A stretch of DNA of 64,000 nt, from positions 1 to 64,000 of the forward strand of contig CAZCAC010000019.1 of the NCBI GenBank assembly GCA_964496575.1, written 5' to 3'. Below, piece after piece: positions 8,818-17,985 of this stretch. Below the pieces are notes generated by a model that was not told the DNA's origin, made no database searches, and saw nothing but the letters and a program-made list of their open reading frames with translations. The translations under genes and the position numbers were made by a program. Origin of the DNA: CAZCAC01 sp964496575 (GTDB lineage Bacteria > Planctomycetota > UBA1135 > GCA-002686595). Numbering within the stretch: the first letter of the stretch is position 1; each line of letters starts with the position of its first letter.

Positions 8818-10458
8818 ATGTTCACCCGACCCGATTCCACGAGCGTGCCTCGCCGGCGCGCCTGGCTCGCCCCATTCGCGCTCTGCGCCGCCTGCTCCTG
8901 CGGCAGCGAGCCCGATGGCCCGGACGTCCTCCTGATCTCCCTCGACAGCGTTCGCAGCGACTACCTAACCTTCCTCGACGAGGAGACCTCGCCGAACCTG
9001 ACCGAGCTGGCGCGCCGCGGGACGATCTTCACCCAGGCGGTCGCGGGAACCAGCTGGACCCTCCCCTCGCACGTCCAGATGTTCACCGGGATGCCACCGG
9101 TGCTGCACTGCGTACAGGAGGACGACGTCCGGATCGACCCGCTGCTCCCCACCCTGCCGCGGCTCCTCGACGGCGCCGGGTACGAGTGCGCGGGGCTGTA
9201 CACCTGCTGGTACCTCGCGGGCGAGTACGGGTTCCGTGACGGCTTCGCCTCCTACCGCAACTCGATGCGCGACGGCGAGAAGCTCGAGGCGATCGTCACC
9301 GAGCTGTTGCGCGGCGAAGGGGATCTGGAGGCGCGACGCGCGGAGTACAAGCGCTCGATGCGCAGCGTCAATCGCTTCGTCACCTCGCTCGAGGTGGTCG
9401 AGAACGCGGCCGAGTGCATCGAGGCCGCCGACCCTCGAGCCCCCTTCTTCCTGTTCGCTCACCTGTACGATCCCCACTTCGACTACGTCCCGCCCGCGCC
9501 CTGGAGCACGAGGTTCGATCCGGAGTACGACGGCGGGATCGACGGGATCGACTACTGGAAGAACAAGGCGGTCTACGACGAGACGAAGGACCCGCCGCGA
9601 CAGATCTCCGAGCGGGACCTCGAGCACGTCCGTGCGCTGTACCGCGGCGAGGTCGGGTGGACCGACTCGGCGATCGGAAGCCTCCTGGAGCAGCTGGAGG
9701 CGCGGGGGCGGCTGGAGAACACGCTGATCATCGTCACCGCCGATCACGGCGAGGAGTTCTTCGAGCACGAGAACCGCGGTCATCGCCGGACGCTGTATGA
9801 GGAGGTGCTGGCCGTGCCGCTCCTCGTCGTCCCGCCCGGGACGCTGGCGGGCGAGGTGTCGGGGAGTCGCGACGAGCTGGTCTCCCTCTCCGACATCCTG
9901 CCCACGATCCTGGACTACACCGGCCAGCCGATCCCCGAAACGGTCCACGGGCGCTCGCTGCGCCCGCTGGTCGAAGGGGGTGAGCTCGCCGCCCGACCGG
10001 CGCTCTCCAGTCTCTGCGTACCGTTGCTCGACGGCGAGCGCACCGTAGGCAGGACCCTCTTCGAGGGGCTGCGCACCGAGGACTTCAAGCTCGTGCGGGG
10101 CTGGGTGCAGCTCGGGGATCGCTCCCCCGAGCTGCGCACGATCGAGTACTTCGACCTGCACGCCGATCCGGAGGAGCTGGAGCCGCTGACCACCTTCGAG
10201 GACAGGCGGGTTCGCGCCGCCTGGGGGGCGCTCGAGGTGGAGATGGAGGCGGTCCGACGGGCGTGGGGCCGGCGGGCGAAGACGCCCTTCGACCAGCTGA
10301 CCACCGACTTCGCGAAGATCGTCGGCGACGACCTGCACGACCTCGGGTATGCCGGCGGCGAGGATACGACCGAGAGGGGCGTGGGGAGGCGTCTGGGCAC
10401 GGTGCCGCTGCCGCCGACCCCGCTGCGAGCCCGGGATCGGGCGGGGAGCGGGGACTGA
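8818..10458 (+). CDS. Sulfatase/alkaline-phosphatase-superfamily hydrolase, exported
   Basis: Protein of 546 residues with an N-terminal hydrophobic segment ending in Cys residues (FALCAACSCG), suggesting a lipoprotein or secreted enzyme. Family hallmarks are present: the metal-binding start DVLLISLDSVRSD, the nucleophile loop GTSWTLPSHVQMFTG, and the second metal site IIVTADHGEEFFEHENRGH followed by LYEEVLAVPLLV. The loop reads T-L-P-S-H where true sulfatases have C-x-P-x-R, so the formylglycine precursor Cys is replaced by Thr81. That resembles the Thr-nucleophile branch (phosphoethanolamine transferases, LtaS) more than formylglycine sulfatases. It lies 150 nt after the previous gene, alone or weakly linked. 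Confidence 0.75.
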   Translation: MFTRPDSTSVPRRRAWLAPFALCAACSCGSEPDGPDVLLISLDSVRSDYLTFLDEETSPNLTELARRGTIFTQAVAGTSWTLPSHVQMFTGMPPVLHCVQEDDVRIDPLLPTLPRLLDGAGYECAGLYTCWYLAGEYGFRDGFASYRNSMRDGEKLEAIVTELLRGEGDLEARRAEYKRSMRSVNRFVTSLEVVENAAECIEAADPRAPFFLFAHLYDPHFDYVPPAPWSTRFDPEYDGGIDGIDYWKNKAVYDETKDPPRQISERDLEHVRALYRGEVGWTDSAIGSLLEQLEARGRLENTLIIVTADHGEEFFEHENRGHRRTLYEEVLAVPLLVVPPGTLAGEVSGSRDELVSLSDILPTILDYTGQPIPETVHGRSLRPLVEGGELAARPALSSLCVPLLDGERTVGRTLFEGLRTEDFKLVRGWVQLGDRSPELRTIEYFDLHADPEELEPLTTFEDRRVRAAWGALEVEMEAVRRAWGRRAKTPFDQLTTDFAKIVGDDLHDLGYAGGEDTTERGVGRRLGTVPLPPTPLRARDRAGSGD

Positions 10459-10647
10459 GCTCCGCGCGACCGCTGCGGACTCCGCGGTCCGGAGAACCGC
10501 CTCACCGGGGCGTCGAATCACGGATTCTCGCGTCCAGGAGCGGTTCTCGATCCGTATCGAAGACCGATGATGCACAGCCGCAGACCGACCCGCGAACCGA
10601 TCGGTCCGTCCCTCGCGAGACGGACCGACCCTGACGAGGAGAGCGCC

Positions 10648-11739
10648 GTGAAGAACCGAGCCTTCTCCCCGAGCGTCCTCCTGATCGGAGCGCTCCTCGC
10701 CGCCTGCCAGCCCAGCGGCACCCAGGAATTCCACCAGCCCGTGCCCACCGCCATGACCGAAGTCCACTCCAGCCAGGGAGGCTCCGGCCTCACGTCGAAG
10801 TCAGGCTACGACCTGACCCCGCTCACCGCCGAGGAGCTCGAGGCGCGCGTCGCGACCCTCACCCCCGAACAGGTGCGCATCACCCAGAAGGCGGGGACCG
10901 AGCCGCCGATGTGCGGGACGCTGCTCGACAACAAGCGCGAAGGGACCTACACCTGCGTGGTCTGCGACCTGCCGCTCTTCTCCAGCGAGCACAAGTTCGA
11001 CTCCGGTACCGGCTGGCCCAGCTTCTTCGCTCCGTTCGATCCGGAGCACGTCGGCGAACGCACGGACGGCAGTCTGGGCATGCCGCGCACCGAGATCGTC
11101 TGCCAGCGCTGCGACGCGCACCTCGGCCACGTCTTCCCCGACGGCCCGCCGCCCACCGGGCGCCGCTTCTGCCTGAACTCGGCATCGCTGGAGTTCTACG
11201 GGGTCGGCGAGGAGCTCCCCGAAGCGCCGCGGTCGAGCGCACACGGGGCGGCCGAGACCCTTGAGTACGCCGAGATCGCCTACTTCGCCGGCGGTTGCTT
11301 CTGGGGGATCGAGGACGCGTTCGCCAAGATGCCCGGCGTGATCGACGCGGTGAGCGGCTACCAGAACGGTGAGCTGGAGAACCCGAACTACCAGCAGGTC
11401 TGCAGCGGGATGACCGGACACGCCGAGGCGGTCAAGGTGGTCTTCAATCCGACTCGGGTCAGCTACCGCCAGCTGGTGGAGCGCTTCTTCGAGATCCACA
11501 ATCCGACGACGTTGAACCGCCAGGGCCCCGACTTCGGTTCCCAGTACCGCTCGGGGATCTACACCGCGAACGAGAAGCAGGCCAGCGTGGCCAAGGCCGT
11601 GATCGAGGAGCTGAACGAGAAGCGCGCCTTCGGTGATCGCTCGATCGTCACCGAGGTCGAGCCGGCCGCGACCTTCTACGAGGCGGAGGAGTACCACCAG
11701 GACTACCACGCCAAGCACGGCGGCTCCTGCCGGTTCTGA
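10648..11739 (+). CDS. msrAB: Exported MsrB-MsrA methionine sulfoxide reductase fusion
   Basis: Bifunctional methionine sulfoxide reductase of 363 residues with MsrB first and MsrA second, so it can repair both R- and S-sulfoxides. I chose the GTG at 10648: it follows a GAGGAG ribosome site and starts a lipoprotein signal (SPSVLLIGALLAAC), which puts the enzyme outside the cytoplasm. The MsrB half has two zinc CxxC pairs (CVVC, CQRC), GTGWPSF, HLGHVFPDGP and the catalytic RFCLNSASL. The MsrA half has the catalytic GGCFWG and YHQDYHAKH near the end. MsrB-MsrA order is the reverse of the classical MsrA-MsrB fusion. An exported form fits repair of envelope proteins. Confidence 0.92.
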   Translation: MKNRAFSPSVLLIGALLAACQPSGTQEFHQPVPTAMTEVHSSQGGSGLTSKSGYDLTPLTAEELEARVATLTPEQVRITQKAGTEPPMCGTLLDNKREGTYTCVVCDLPLFSSEHKFDSGTGWPSFFAPFDPEHVGERTDGSLGMPRTEIVCQRCDAHLGHVFPDGPPPTGRRFCLNSASLEFYGVGEELPEAPRSSAHGAAETLEYAEIAYFAGGCFWGIEDAFAKMPGVIDAVSGYQNGELENPNYQQVCSGMTGHAEAVKVVFNPTRVSYRQLVERFFEIHNPTTLNRQGPDFGSQYRSGIYTANEKQASVAKAVIEELNEKRAFGDRSIVTEVEPAATFYEAEEYHQDYHAKHGGSCRF

Positions 11740-11753
11740 TCCTCGGCCCCCGC

Positions 11754-13502
11754 TCAAACGCCCTTCTGGATCACTCCCTTCCCGGTGCGCCCATCCACCG
11801 AGACCACGATCGGCGCGGCGGTCCGCACGTGCTTGATGTAGTCACCCTCGGCGATCGTCTCCTGCTGGTCGAGCCAGTCCCAGTCGATCGGCACCGGTTC
11901 ACTCTGACCCACGGCGAGATAGAGCATGTCGCCCGCCACCATGCTCTGGAAGAAGTGCGCGCCCTGGCTGAGTTCGGGGTTCATCTGCGGCAGGGTGGCC
12001 TCGACGAGCACCTTCGAGCCCTGGATCTGACCCCAGGTCACCGGGATGCCCAGCCACGGGTCCTGCGTCCCCCACCGGCCGAAACCGATCAGGACGTAGG
12101 GATTCCCCGCTTCCCGCAAGGCCTGGTCGAAGCGCCCGATCTCCGCGGCGATCAACACCGTGTGGATCGGATCGAGCTCCTTCGGCTTGACGAAGACGAC
12201 GTCCTGGATCGTATCCAGACGCCCGTTGCCCATCGCGGCGCTCGAGGCGAGGAGGACGCTCTCCCCCTTCTGATCGGCGTCGGTCACCTCGATGCGCTCC
12301 TCGGAGACGTTCACGGGCCGCACGCGCACCATGCCCACGCGCGCGGGCAAGCCCTTCTCCGGGTCGAGGTCCAGCGCGAACTCCAGCTCCACCGGCGTGG
12401 AGAACTCCTCCTTCGAGACCTCGAGCAGGCGCTGGAGCAGGTCGTTCAGCGGGATCTCCGTCGAGGCGAGGATCGGGGCGAAGTTGACCACGCGCGATCC
12501 CTTGCCCGCCGTTCCCGGAGTCAGACGATCCGACTGCGGGTCGTAGGTGGAGGAGACGTAGCGGAGCGTGCCGTCATTCATCGCCTCGTCGAGGCCGCAG
12601 CGGGCCAGGAACTCCTCCTCCTGGGTGGGGCTGGAGATCACGGGCTTGTCCAGCCCGACCGCCCAGAAGCGAGTCTGGGAATTCTTGAGCAACCCGCGCA
12701 TGTTGAGGAACGGCGGCGGTCGGTGCGGGACCGCCGGGCAGTACACCCAGGAACGTCCCCCGTCCACGATCGTCTTGCCGAGCCCCAGCGCGAGGTTGCC
12801 GACGCCATCACGAGGGCTCGCACCGTACGTCGGGTAGTAGTTGTAGGAGCTGATCGATCCCGAGATCGTCGGGTAGAAGCGCGAGCCGTGCGGGCGGCCG
12901 ACGACCTCCTGGAGGATCACCGCGATGCGGTCGGTTCCGGGTTCCCGCCCCAACCGGCGGGCGCAGTCCGCCGCCTTCTCGAAGAACGCCGAGGCGTAGA
13001 CTCGCTGGATCGCCTGGCAGAGGTGCTCGAAGCGATCGTCGAACTCCTCCTCGTTGTTGGGGATCATCTTGGTCGTGTACGCACCGGCCAGCGGGTGGCC
13101 GAGCTCGCTCTCCAACGTGGTGGAGGGCCTCACGGCCAGAGGAGTCTCCAGCCGCTGGCACAGGCTCACCAGATCGCGGAGGTAACGGGCCGGAATGGCC
13201 GCCTCGAGGAACGCGCCGGCGATGTCTCTATCGGAGACCCCCGAGGCTACGACCTCGCGCAACTTGTTCTCCTCGATGAACGCGTCGAACAGCTCGGTGG
13301 TCAGAACCACCAGGTTCGGAACGCCGATCTCGAAGTCGGGGAACTCCTCGGGGTCCAGCAGGGGCAGGACCCGGGTTCGCAGCCGGTCGAGGTATTCGGC
13401 CGTGCCGCCGAGCGCTCCGCTCCCGACGATGGTGAAAGGGGAATTCGGATCGAAAGAATCCGGATCAAAAGGGACCGCGTCCGCACCAGTCTTGACTGTC
13501 AT
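11754..13502 (-). CDS. Stand-alone PEP synthase/PPDK N-terminal (pyruvate/ATP-binding) domain protein
   Basis: Cytoplasmic protein of 582 residues that looks like the ATP-grasp pyruvate/PEP-binding half of PEP synthase or pyruvate phosphate dikinase. Recognisable blocks are VGSGALGGTAEYL near residue 27, VPNLVVLTTELFD, LAVRPSTTLESELG, AGAYTTKMIPNN, VYASAFF and IAVILQEVVG. The central phosphohistidine (swivelling) domain and the C-terminal PEP barrel of PpsA are absent, so it cannot run the full PEP synthase reaction alone. Similar orphan domains occur next to signalling genes, but the role is unknown. It is convergent with msrAB, whose stop lies 14 nt away. Confidence 0.7.
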   Translation of the reverse strand: MTVKTGADAVPFDPDSFDPNSPFTIVGSGALGGTAEYLDRLRTRVLPLLDPEEFPDFEIGVPNLVVLTTELFDAFIEENKLREVVASGVSDRDIAGAFLEAAIPARYLRDLVSLCQRLETPLAVRPSTTLESELGHPLAGAYTTKMIPNNEEEFDDRFEHLCQAIQRVYASAFFEKAADCARRLGREPGTDRIAVILQEVVGRPHGSRFYPTISGSISSYNYYPTYGASPRDGVGNLALGLGKTIVDGGRSWVYCPAVPHRPPPFLNMRGLLKNSQTRFWAVGLDKPVISSPTQEEEFLARCGLDEAMNDGTLRYVSSTYDPQSDRLTPGTAGKGSRVVNFAPILASTEIPLNDLLQRLLEVSKEEFSTPVELEFALDLDPEKGLPARVGMVRVRPVNVSEERIEVTDADQKGESVLLASSAAMGNGRLDTIQDVVFVKPKELDPIHTVLIAAEIGRFDQALREAGNPYVLIGFGRWGTQDPWLGIPVTWGQIQGSKVLVEATLPQMNPELSQGAHFFQSMVAGDMLYLAVGQSEPVPIDWDWLDQQETIAEGDYIKHVRTAAPIVVSVDGRTGKGVIQKGV

Positions 13503-13616
13503 ATCTGCCTCCAGGCACTCGACTCGGGCGGAGATTAGCGGATTCGTGGCTCCTCACAAGGTGCAGATCGCGCTTATTCGCCACGAAATCTCCGCCGTCT
13601 CGGGGCAGCTTTCCCC

Positions 13617-14147
13617 TCACCCCTCCCCGAACGACCCGCGCGGCTCCAGGTCTCTCTCCGAGTGCGTAGACCGAAGCGCTATCGAGCGTAAGTCGAGGGC
13701 GCGATCTACCGCCAGGATTCCATCCAGGTGGTCCAGCTCGTGTTGCATCAGGCGGGCGAAGTCGTCGGTCAGATGAACACGACGCTCGACCCAGTCCTGG
13801 TCCCGGTAGACCAGGATCCCCCGCGTCGCGGCCTCGAGCCGCACCAGGAGATCGGGGAAGCTCATGCAGTCCTCCCAGTAGGCTTCTGGTTCACCATCCT
13901 CCGGCTCGAAGACCGGATTGAGGAAGACCCGCCGCTCACCGGCGTTCATCGCCACGATCCGCTTGTGCACGCCGATCTGTGGCGCGGCGATCGCCCGCCC
14001 CCAGCCGTGCTGAGCCTGGAACTCGAGCATCGTGTCGTGGAGATCCTCGATCACGCCCTCGAGTCCCTGGGTCTCGTCGAGCGAGACGGGACTCGAAGGC
14101 TCGTAGAGCCGCGGGTCGCCCAGCAGCAGGATCGGACGCACGGCCAT
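13617..14147 (-). CDS. def: Peptide deformylase, divergent type
   Basis: Metal-dependent enzyme of 176 residues that removes the formyl group from nascent protein N-termini. The three motifs are visible but altered: GWGRAIAAPQIG for G-x-G-x-A-A-P-Q, EDCMS for EGCLS, and QHELDHLDG with an intact HExxH. The metal ligands (the Cys and both His) are therefore kept. The changes suggest a divergent deformylase, which may be a second copy in this genome. It starts 4 nt after the stop of the serine hydrolase gene, so the two share a transcript. Confidence 0.85.
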   Translation of the reverse strand: MAVRPILLLGDPRLYEPSSPVSLDETQGLEGVIEDLHDTMLEFQAQHGWGRAIAAPQIGVHKRIVAMNAGERRVFLNPVFEPEDGEPEAYWEDCMSFPDLLVRLEAATRGILVYRDQDWVERRVHLTDDFARLMQHELDHLDGILAVDRALDLRSIALRSTHSERDLEPRGSFGEG

Positions 14148-14151
14148 CGAG

Positions 14152-15342
14152 TCACCCGGTGATCGACGCCAGCACCTTGCCGACGAAGGCGTCCATCTGG
14201 CTGTCGATCCAGCGCACGACGATCACGAGGTCGTTCTCCCAGTCGACGTAGACCACGTTGCTGCCCGCGCCGATGAAGGCGACGCTGGAGGCGGGGGCCG
14301 AGGGCATCCGCTGGCGTAGCTGACCGCGCCCCGCGGGCACCGCACCGTTGAGGAACCAGTTCATGTAGCCGTAGGAGAGCCTGACCTCGGTCGGCGTGCG
14401 CGCCATCCCGATCCACTTCTTCGAGACCAGCTGACGGTCGCCCCAGCGTCCCTCGCGCAGGAAGAGGTAGCCGAAGCGCGCGTGGTCGAAAGAGCTGATC
14501 CACATCCCGCCGCCCCAGTGGCCGCCGCCGCTCACCGACTGGATCCGCATCCCGTCGAGGACCGCCCAGGAGGTGTCGTAGCCGTGCCAGCGCCACGATC
14601 GGGAGGCGCCGATCGGATCCATCACGTGGCGGCGCAGGACGACCGGCAGCGGCTCGCGCCAGACCTGCAGCGCGGCCCAGGCGAGGAGGTTCACCCGGAC
14701 GTCGTTGTACTCGTAGCGGCTGCCCGGCTCGTGCAGCGGCTGATCGGGCAGCTGTTCCAGGATCAGACCGGGCGTCGGCCGATCCGCCCAGTCGGGCTTG
14801 CCGAACAGCGTCCCGCGCCAGTGGCTCGTCTGGCGCAGGAGGTGATCCCAGGTGATCGCGCCGTTGTGCTCGCCCTCGAAGTGCTCGGTCGGCACCAGCT
14901 CGCGCACGGGAGCGTGCACGTCGGGGATGAGCCCGCGGTCGTACGCCAGCCCCACCACCGTCGAGAGGTAGGTCTTGGAGACGCTGAAGGTCATGTCGAC
15001 GCGGCTCGGCTCCCCCCACTCGGCGACGACGTACCCGTGCCGAACGATCAGGCCGGTCATCGGCCCGCGGTCCTTCACCGGTCCGACGATCTCCCCGTGG
15101 GGCTCGTTGGCCAGCGCCGTCGAGATGTACTCGCGCAGGTCCGTCGGCGTGCTCGCCTCGTGATCGATCGCGAACAGGACCGCGGCGTCGAGCAACGCCG
15201 GGTCCATCCCGACCTCCTCGGGCGAGCGCGTGGCCCATTCTCCGGCGGGTGGGAAGTAGCTCTCCCCTTGCTGGGCGGAGGTGGGAGGGAGAAAACAGCC
15301 GAACAGCAGGCCGGCGAGGAGCACGGATCGGTGGGTTCTCAT
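14152..15342 (-). CDS. Serine hydrolase of the beta-lactamase/penicillin-binding fold (class C-like)
   Basis: Predicted exported hydrolase of 396 residues. I chose the ATG at 15342, which begins a signal peptide (SVLLAGLLFGCFLPPTSAQ); an ATG nine codons earlier is possible. Active-site motifs of the family are present: S-x-x-K as SVSK, Y-x-N as YEYN, and a GGGHWGGGM segment at the third-motif position. These proteins act as esterases, peptidases or beta-lactamases and motif reading cannot decide which. The gene is coupled to def downstream and lies 21 nt after the sensor kinase stop, so it may be the middle gene of a three-gene operon. Confidence 0.8.
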   Translation of the reverse strand: MRTHRSVLLAGLLFGCFLPPTSAQQGESYFPPAGEWATRSPEEVGMDPALLDAAVLFAIDHEASTPTDLREYISTALANEPHGEIVGPVKDRGPMTGLIVRHGYVVAEWGEPSRVDMTFSVSKTYLSTVVGLAYDRGLIPDVHAPVRELVPTEHFEGEHNGAITWDHLLRQTSHWRGTLFGKPDWADRPTPGLILEQLPDQPLHEPGSRYEYNDVRVNLLAWAALQVWREPLPVVLRRHVMDPIGASRSWRWHGYDTSWAVLDGMRIQSVSGGGHWGGGMWISSFDHARFGYLFLREGRWGDRQLVSKKWIGMARTPTEVRLSYGYMNWFLNGAVPAGRGQLRQRMPSAPASSVAFIGAGSNVVYVDWENDLVIVVRWIDSQMDAFVGKVLASITG

Positions 15343-15390
15343 GGTCGTCAGGGTACAGCCGGGGGGCATCGGTCGCGAACCGGGCCCCGA

Positions 15391-17784
15391 TCAGGACTCC
15401 ACCACGCCGCGCACCTTGTCCCGGAGCGCCGCGGTGCGGAACGGCTTCTGCAGGAAGCCGGCGAGGCCCTTGCCGGTGAAGCGAGTCGTCGCGTCCTGCT
15501 CGTTGTAGCCGCTCATCAAGAGCACGGGGATCGACGGATCGAGACGCCGCAGCTCGCGGAAGGTCTCCTCGCCACTCATCCTCGGCATGGTCATGTCGAG
15601 CAGGATCAGGACCAGCTCCTCGCGGTGGCTCTCGAATTCGCGTACGGCATCGATTCCATCCGCGGCCTCGGCCACCGAGAAGCCCATGGGCTCCAGCATC
15701 TGCCGGGTCACCCGACGCACCGTCGGGTCGTCGTCGGCCACGAGGACCAGACCCGAACTCTTCCACTTCTCGGTGGTGGACGGCTTCGCCCTGCGAATCA
15801 CCCGTCGGGTCGAAGCGGGGAAGCAGACCTTGAACGTCGAACCCCGGCCAGGCTCGCTGTAGACCTTGATCGTTCCCCGGTGTCCGCGCACGATTCCCAG
15901 GGTCGCGGCGAGGCCGAGTCCGCGGCCGGTGAACTTGGTGGTGAAGAAGGGGTCGAAGAGCTTCGAGGTCACCTCCTCCTCCACTCCGCAGCCGGTATCC
16001 GAGACCTCCAAGAACACGTACCGGCCCGCCGGCAGGTCGTCGTTGAACGACACGCCGGCGAGGTACTTCGCGTCGCACTCCACGACTCCGGTCGAGATCG
16101 AGATGACCCCGTTGGCGTCTCCGATCGCCTCGGAGGCGTTGACCACCAGGTTGAGAACGACCTGCCGCAGCTGGGTGGCGTCGAGCTCCGCCGTGGGGAG
16201 GCCCTTCGCCAGGTCGTAGCGCACGGTCACGTTCTTGGCGACCGACACACGCAAGAGCTGGTGCATCTGCTCGACTACCGAGGACAGGTCGAGGGGTTCG
16301 ACTTCGAAGCGCCCCTTGCCCGAATAGGCGAGGAGCTGCCGGCACAGCTCCGTCGCGGTATGAGCAGTCGCCTGCACCATCTCCAGGTCGGTGTGCGCCT
16401 CGTGATCCGGCCCGAGCTTGCGCAAGGCGATGTCGGCACCGCCGAGCATCCCGCACAGGAGGTTGTTGAAGTCGTGAGCGATGCCCCCGGCGAGCACCCC
16501 CAGACTCTCCAGCTTCTGGGCGTGCTGAACTTGCGCTTCGAGGCGCTGCCGCTGCCGGTAGTGCTCCTTCCGCTCGGTGATGTCCAGGAATACCACCACG
16601 CCGGCCACGACCCCCCCCTCCTCGTCGTACACCGGCCCCGCGTTGGCGAGCACGCACCGCTCACTGCCGTCCTCCCGGCGAATGATGGCTTCCTCGTTCC
16701 GCACCTGCTCGCCCTGGAGCACGGCTCGCGACAGGGGCAACTCGTCGGGCTCGTAGGGAGTCCCGTCGGCGCGGAACACCTGCCAGTTGCCGGGGTGGTC
16801 TCCGGCGGTGATCTCGGTCAGCGAGCGGGGAGTGGTGCCACGGATGCCGAGCGCTGCGGAGTTGGCGAGGCGAATGCGCACGTCGGGGGCATCGGCGATC
16901 AGAACCCCGGCAGGGGTCTGCTCGATCGCCGCCCGCAGGAGCGCCTGGGCGCTGCGCGCGTCGGCCTCGGCGCGCTTGATGTCGGTGATGTCGAGGAACA
17001 TCACCGACATCCGGCGCGGTCCGGTCTGGAAGGCGTGAACCTCGTAGGCTCCCTTGATGTCCGCATCCTCGTAGTCGACCTGCTCGGTTTGCCACGACAC
17101 TCCTTCCAGCGCGGCGCGCCGATAGGCGGGCGGGATCTCGGTGTCGGCCAGGTTCGGGAAGGCCTGCTCGATCGTCTGTCCGATGAACTTCGAGCAGTCG
17201 AGCCCGAGGATCCGGTCGGCGGCGGGGTTCGCGCCGCTGAAGATCAGGTTCTCGTCGTCGTCGACCGTGTAGGTGAAGATCCCCATCGGCGACGCCTGCA
17301 CGAAGCTCCAGGCTCGCTCGTCGGACTCGTGCAGGGCCGCCTCGATCCGCTTCCGCTCGGTGATGTCGTCGCACACGCCCTCGATGGCGACGATTCGTCC
17401 CTCGGCGTCGAAGACTCCGGTATTGGTCTGGGCGATCCAGCGCTCCGCGCCGGAGGGGTCGATGATCTTGTACTCGTAGGTCGGATCCACCTCGCCCCGC
17501 ATCAGCCGATCCCACCTGACCCCGAAGTACTCCCGGAAGTCGGGGTGCATGATCTCGCCGATCAGGAGCGGATTGGCCAGGAACCGTTCCGCCTCGTACC
17601 CGAAGACCTCGGCGGCCGCCTCGCTGAAGTACTCGTAGGTCCCGCCGGGCAGCGACAGGCGATACACGGCGACTCGCAGTCGCGCGAGCAGGCCGGAGAG
17701 CATCCCCTCGAACGCGGCGCGCCGGTGGAGAGTCTCCTCCAGCTCCGCGATCCTCCTTCGCAGCTCGTCGTTCTCCGACCCCAT
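15391..17784 (-). CDS. Hybrid sensor histidine kinase with three PAS domains and a C-terminal receiver
   Basis: Soluble sensor of 797 residues with no transmembrane segment. After a short coiled coil there are three PAS/PAC units (about 30-147, 152-275 and 280-408; two close with DITERK and one with DITDIK). The dimerisation domain has the H-box GGIAHDFNNLL with phospho-His at 437. The ATPase domain has N-box VVLNLVVNASEAI, G1 VSDTGCG and G2 GRGLGLA. The receiver domain (about 678-797) has the acidic pair DDD and phosphoacceptor Asp730 in LLDMTMPRMSG. Lack of membrane segments implies a cytoplasmic signal such as redox, ligand or gas. Its partner regulator is not in the neighbourhood. Confidence 0.9.
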   Translation of the reverse strand: MGSENDELRRRIAELEETLHRRAAFEGMLSGLLARLRVAVYRLSLPGGTYEYFSEAAAEVFGYEAERFLANPLLIGEIMHPDFREYFGVRWDRLMRGEVDPTYEYKIIDPSGAERWIAQTNTGVFDAEGRIVAIEGVCDDITERKRIEAALHESDERAWSFVQASPMGIFTYTVDDDENLIFSGANPAADRILGLDCSKFIGQTIEQAFPNLADTEIPPAYRRAALEGVSWQTEQVDYEDADIKGAYEVHAFQTGPRRMSVMFLDITDIKRAEADARSAQALLRAAIEQTPAGVLIADAPDVRIRLANSAALGIRGTTPRSLTEITAGDHPGNWQVFRADGTPYEPDELPLSRAVLQGEQVRNEEAIIRREDGSERCVLANAGPVYDEEGGVVAGVVVFLDITERKEHYRQRQRLEAQVQHAQKLESLGVLAGGIAHDFNNLLCGMLGGADIALRKLGPDHEAHTDLEMVQATAHTATELCRQLLAYSGKGRFEVEPLDLSSVVEQMHQLLRVSVAKNVTVRYDLAKGLPTAELDATQLRQVVLNLVVNASEAIGDANGVISISTGVVECDAKYLAGVSFNDDLPAGRYVFLEVSDTGCGVEEEVTSKLFDPFFTTKFTGRGLGLAATLGIVRGHRGTIKVYSEPGRGSTFKVCFPASTRRVIRRAKPSTTEKWKSSGLVLVADDDPTVRRVTRQMLEPMGFSVAEAADGIDAVREFESHREELVLILLDMTMPRMSGEETFRELRRLDPSIPVLLMSGYNEQDATTRFTGKGLAGFLQKPFRTAALRDKVRGVVES

Positions 17785-17908
17785 CGTCAGGCTCTTCCCC
17801 GAGCCAGAGAGTCAGGATAACGACTCGCGGAGATCCGCAAAAGGAAAGCCGGTCCCGCCGCGACCGCCCCCACCCAGCGAAGAGGTGGATCCATCGACCA
17901 GGAGGATC

Positions 17909-17969
17909 GCCCGGGGCCGGGAATCCCGCCCCGGGCATCGGGTGGAGGGCGGCCGGAGTAGAGCCGCCC
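17909..17969 (-). terminator. Tandem GC-rich hairpins after the 2-oxoacid dehydrogenase operon
   Basis: Two hairpins sit just past the E2 stop. One has arms GCCCGGGGC and GCCCCGGGC (17909-17936) with an inner GGG/CCC extension. The other has arms GGGCGGC and GCCGCCC (17947-17969) with a 9-nt loop. Neither is followed by a T-run, so this is a hairpin-type transcript end or stabiliser inferred from position. Confidence 0.5.
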
Positions 17970-17985
17970 CCGTGGGCCCCCGGGC

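Noticed and set aside
8965..10767. Minus-strand open frame of 600 codons opposite the sulfatase-fold gene
   Set aside because: No recognisable domain; compositional shadow of the plus-strand gene.
14482..17820. Plus-strand open frame of 1,112 codons opposite the hydrolase and sensor kinase
   Set aside because: The minus strand carries clear kinase and hydrolase motifs; the plus-strand product is repetitive Arg/Gly/Val/Asp-rich sequence typical of antisense frames at high G+C.
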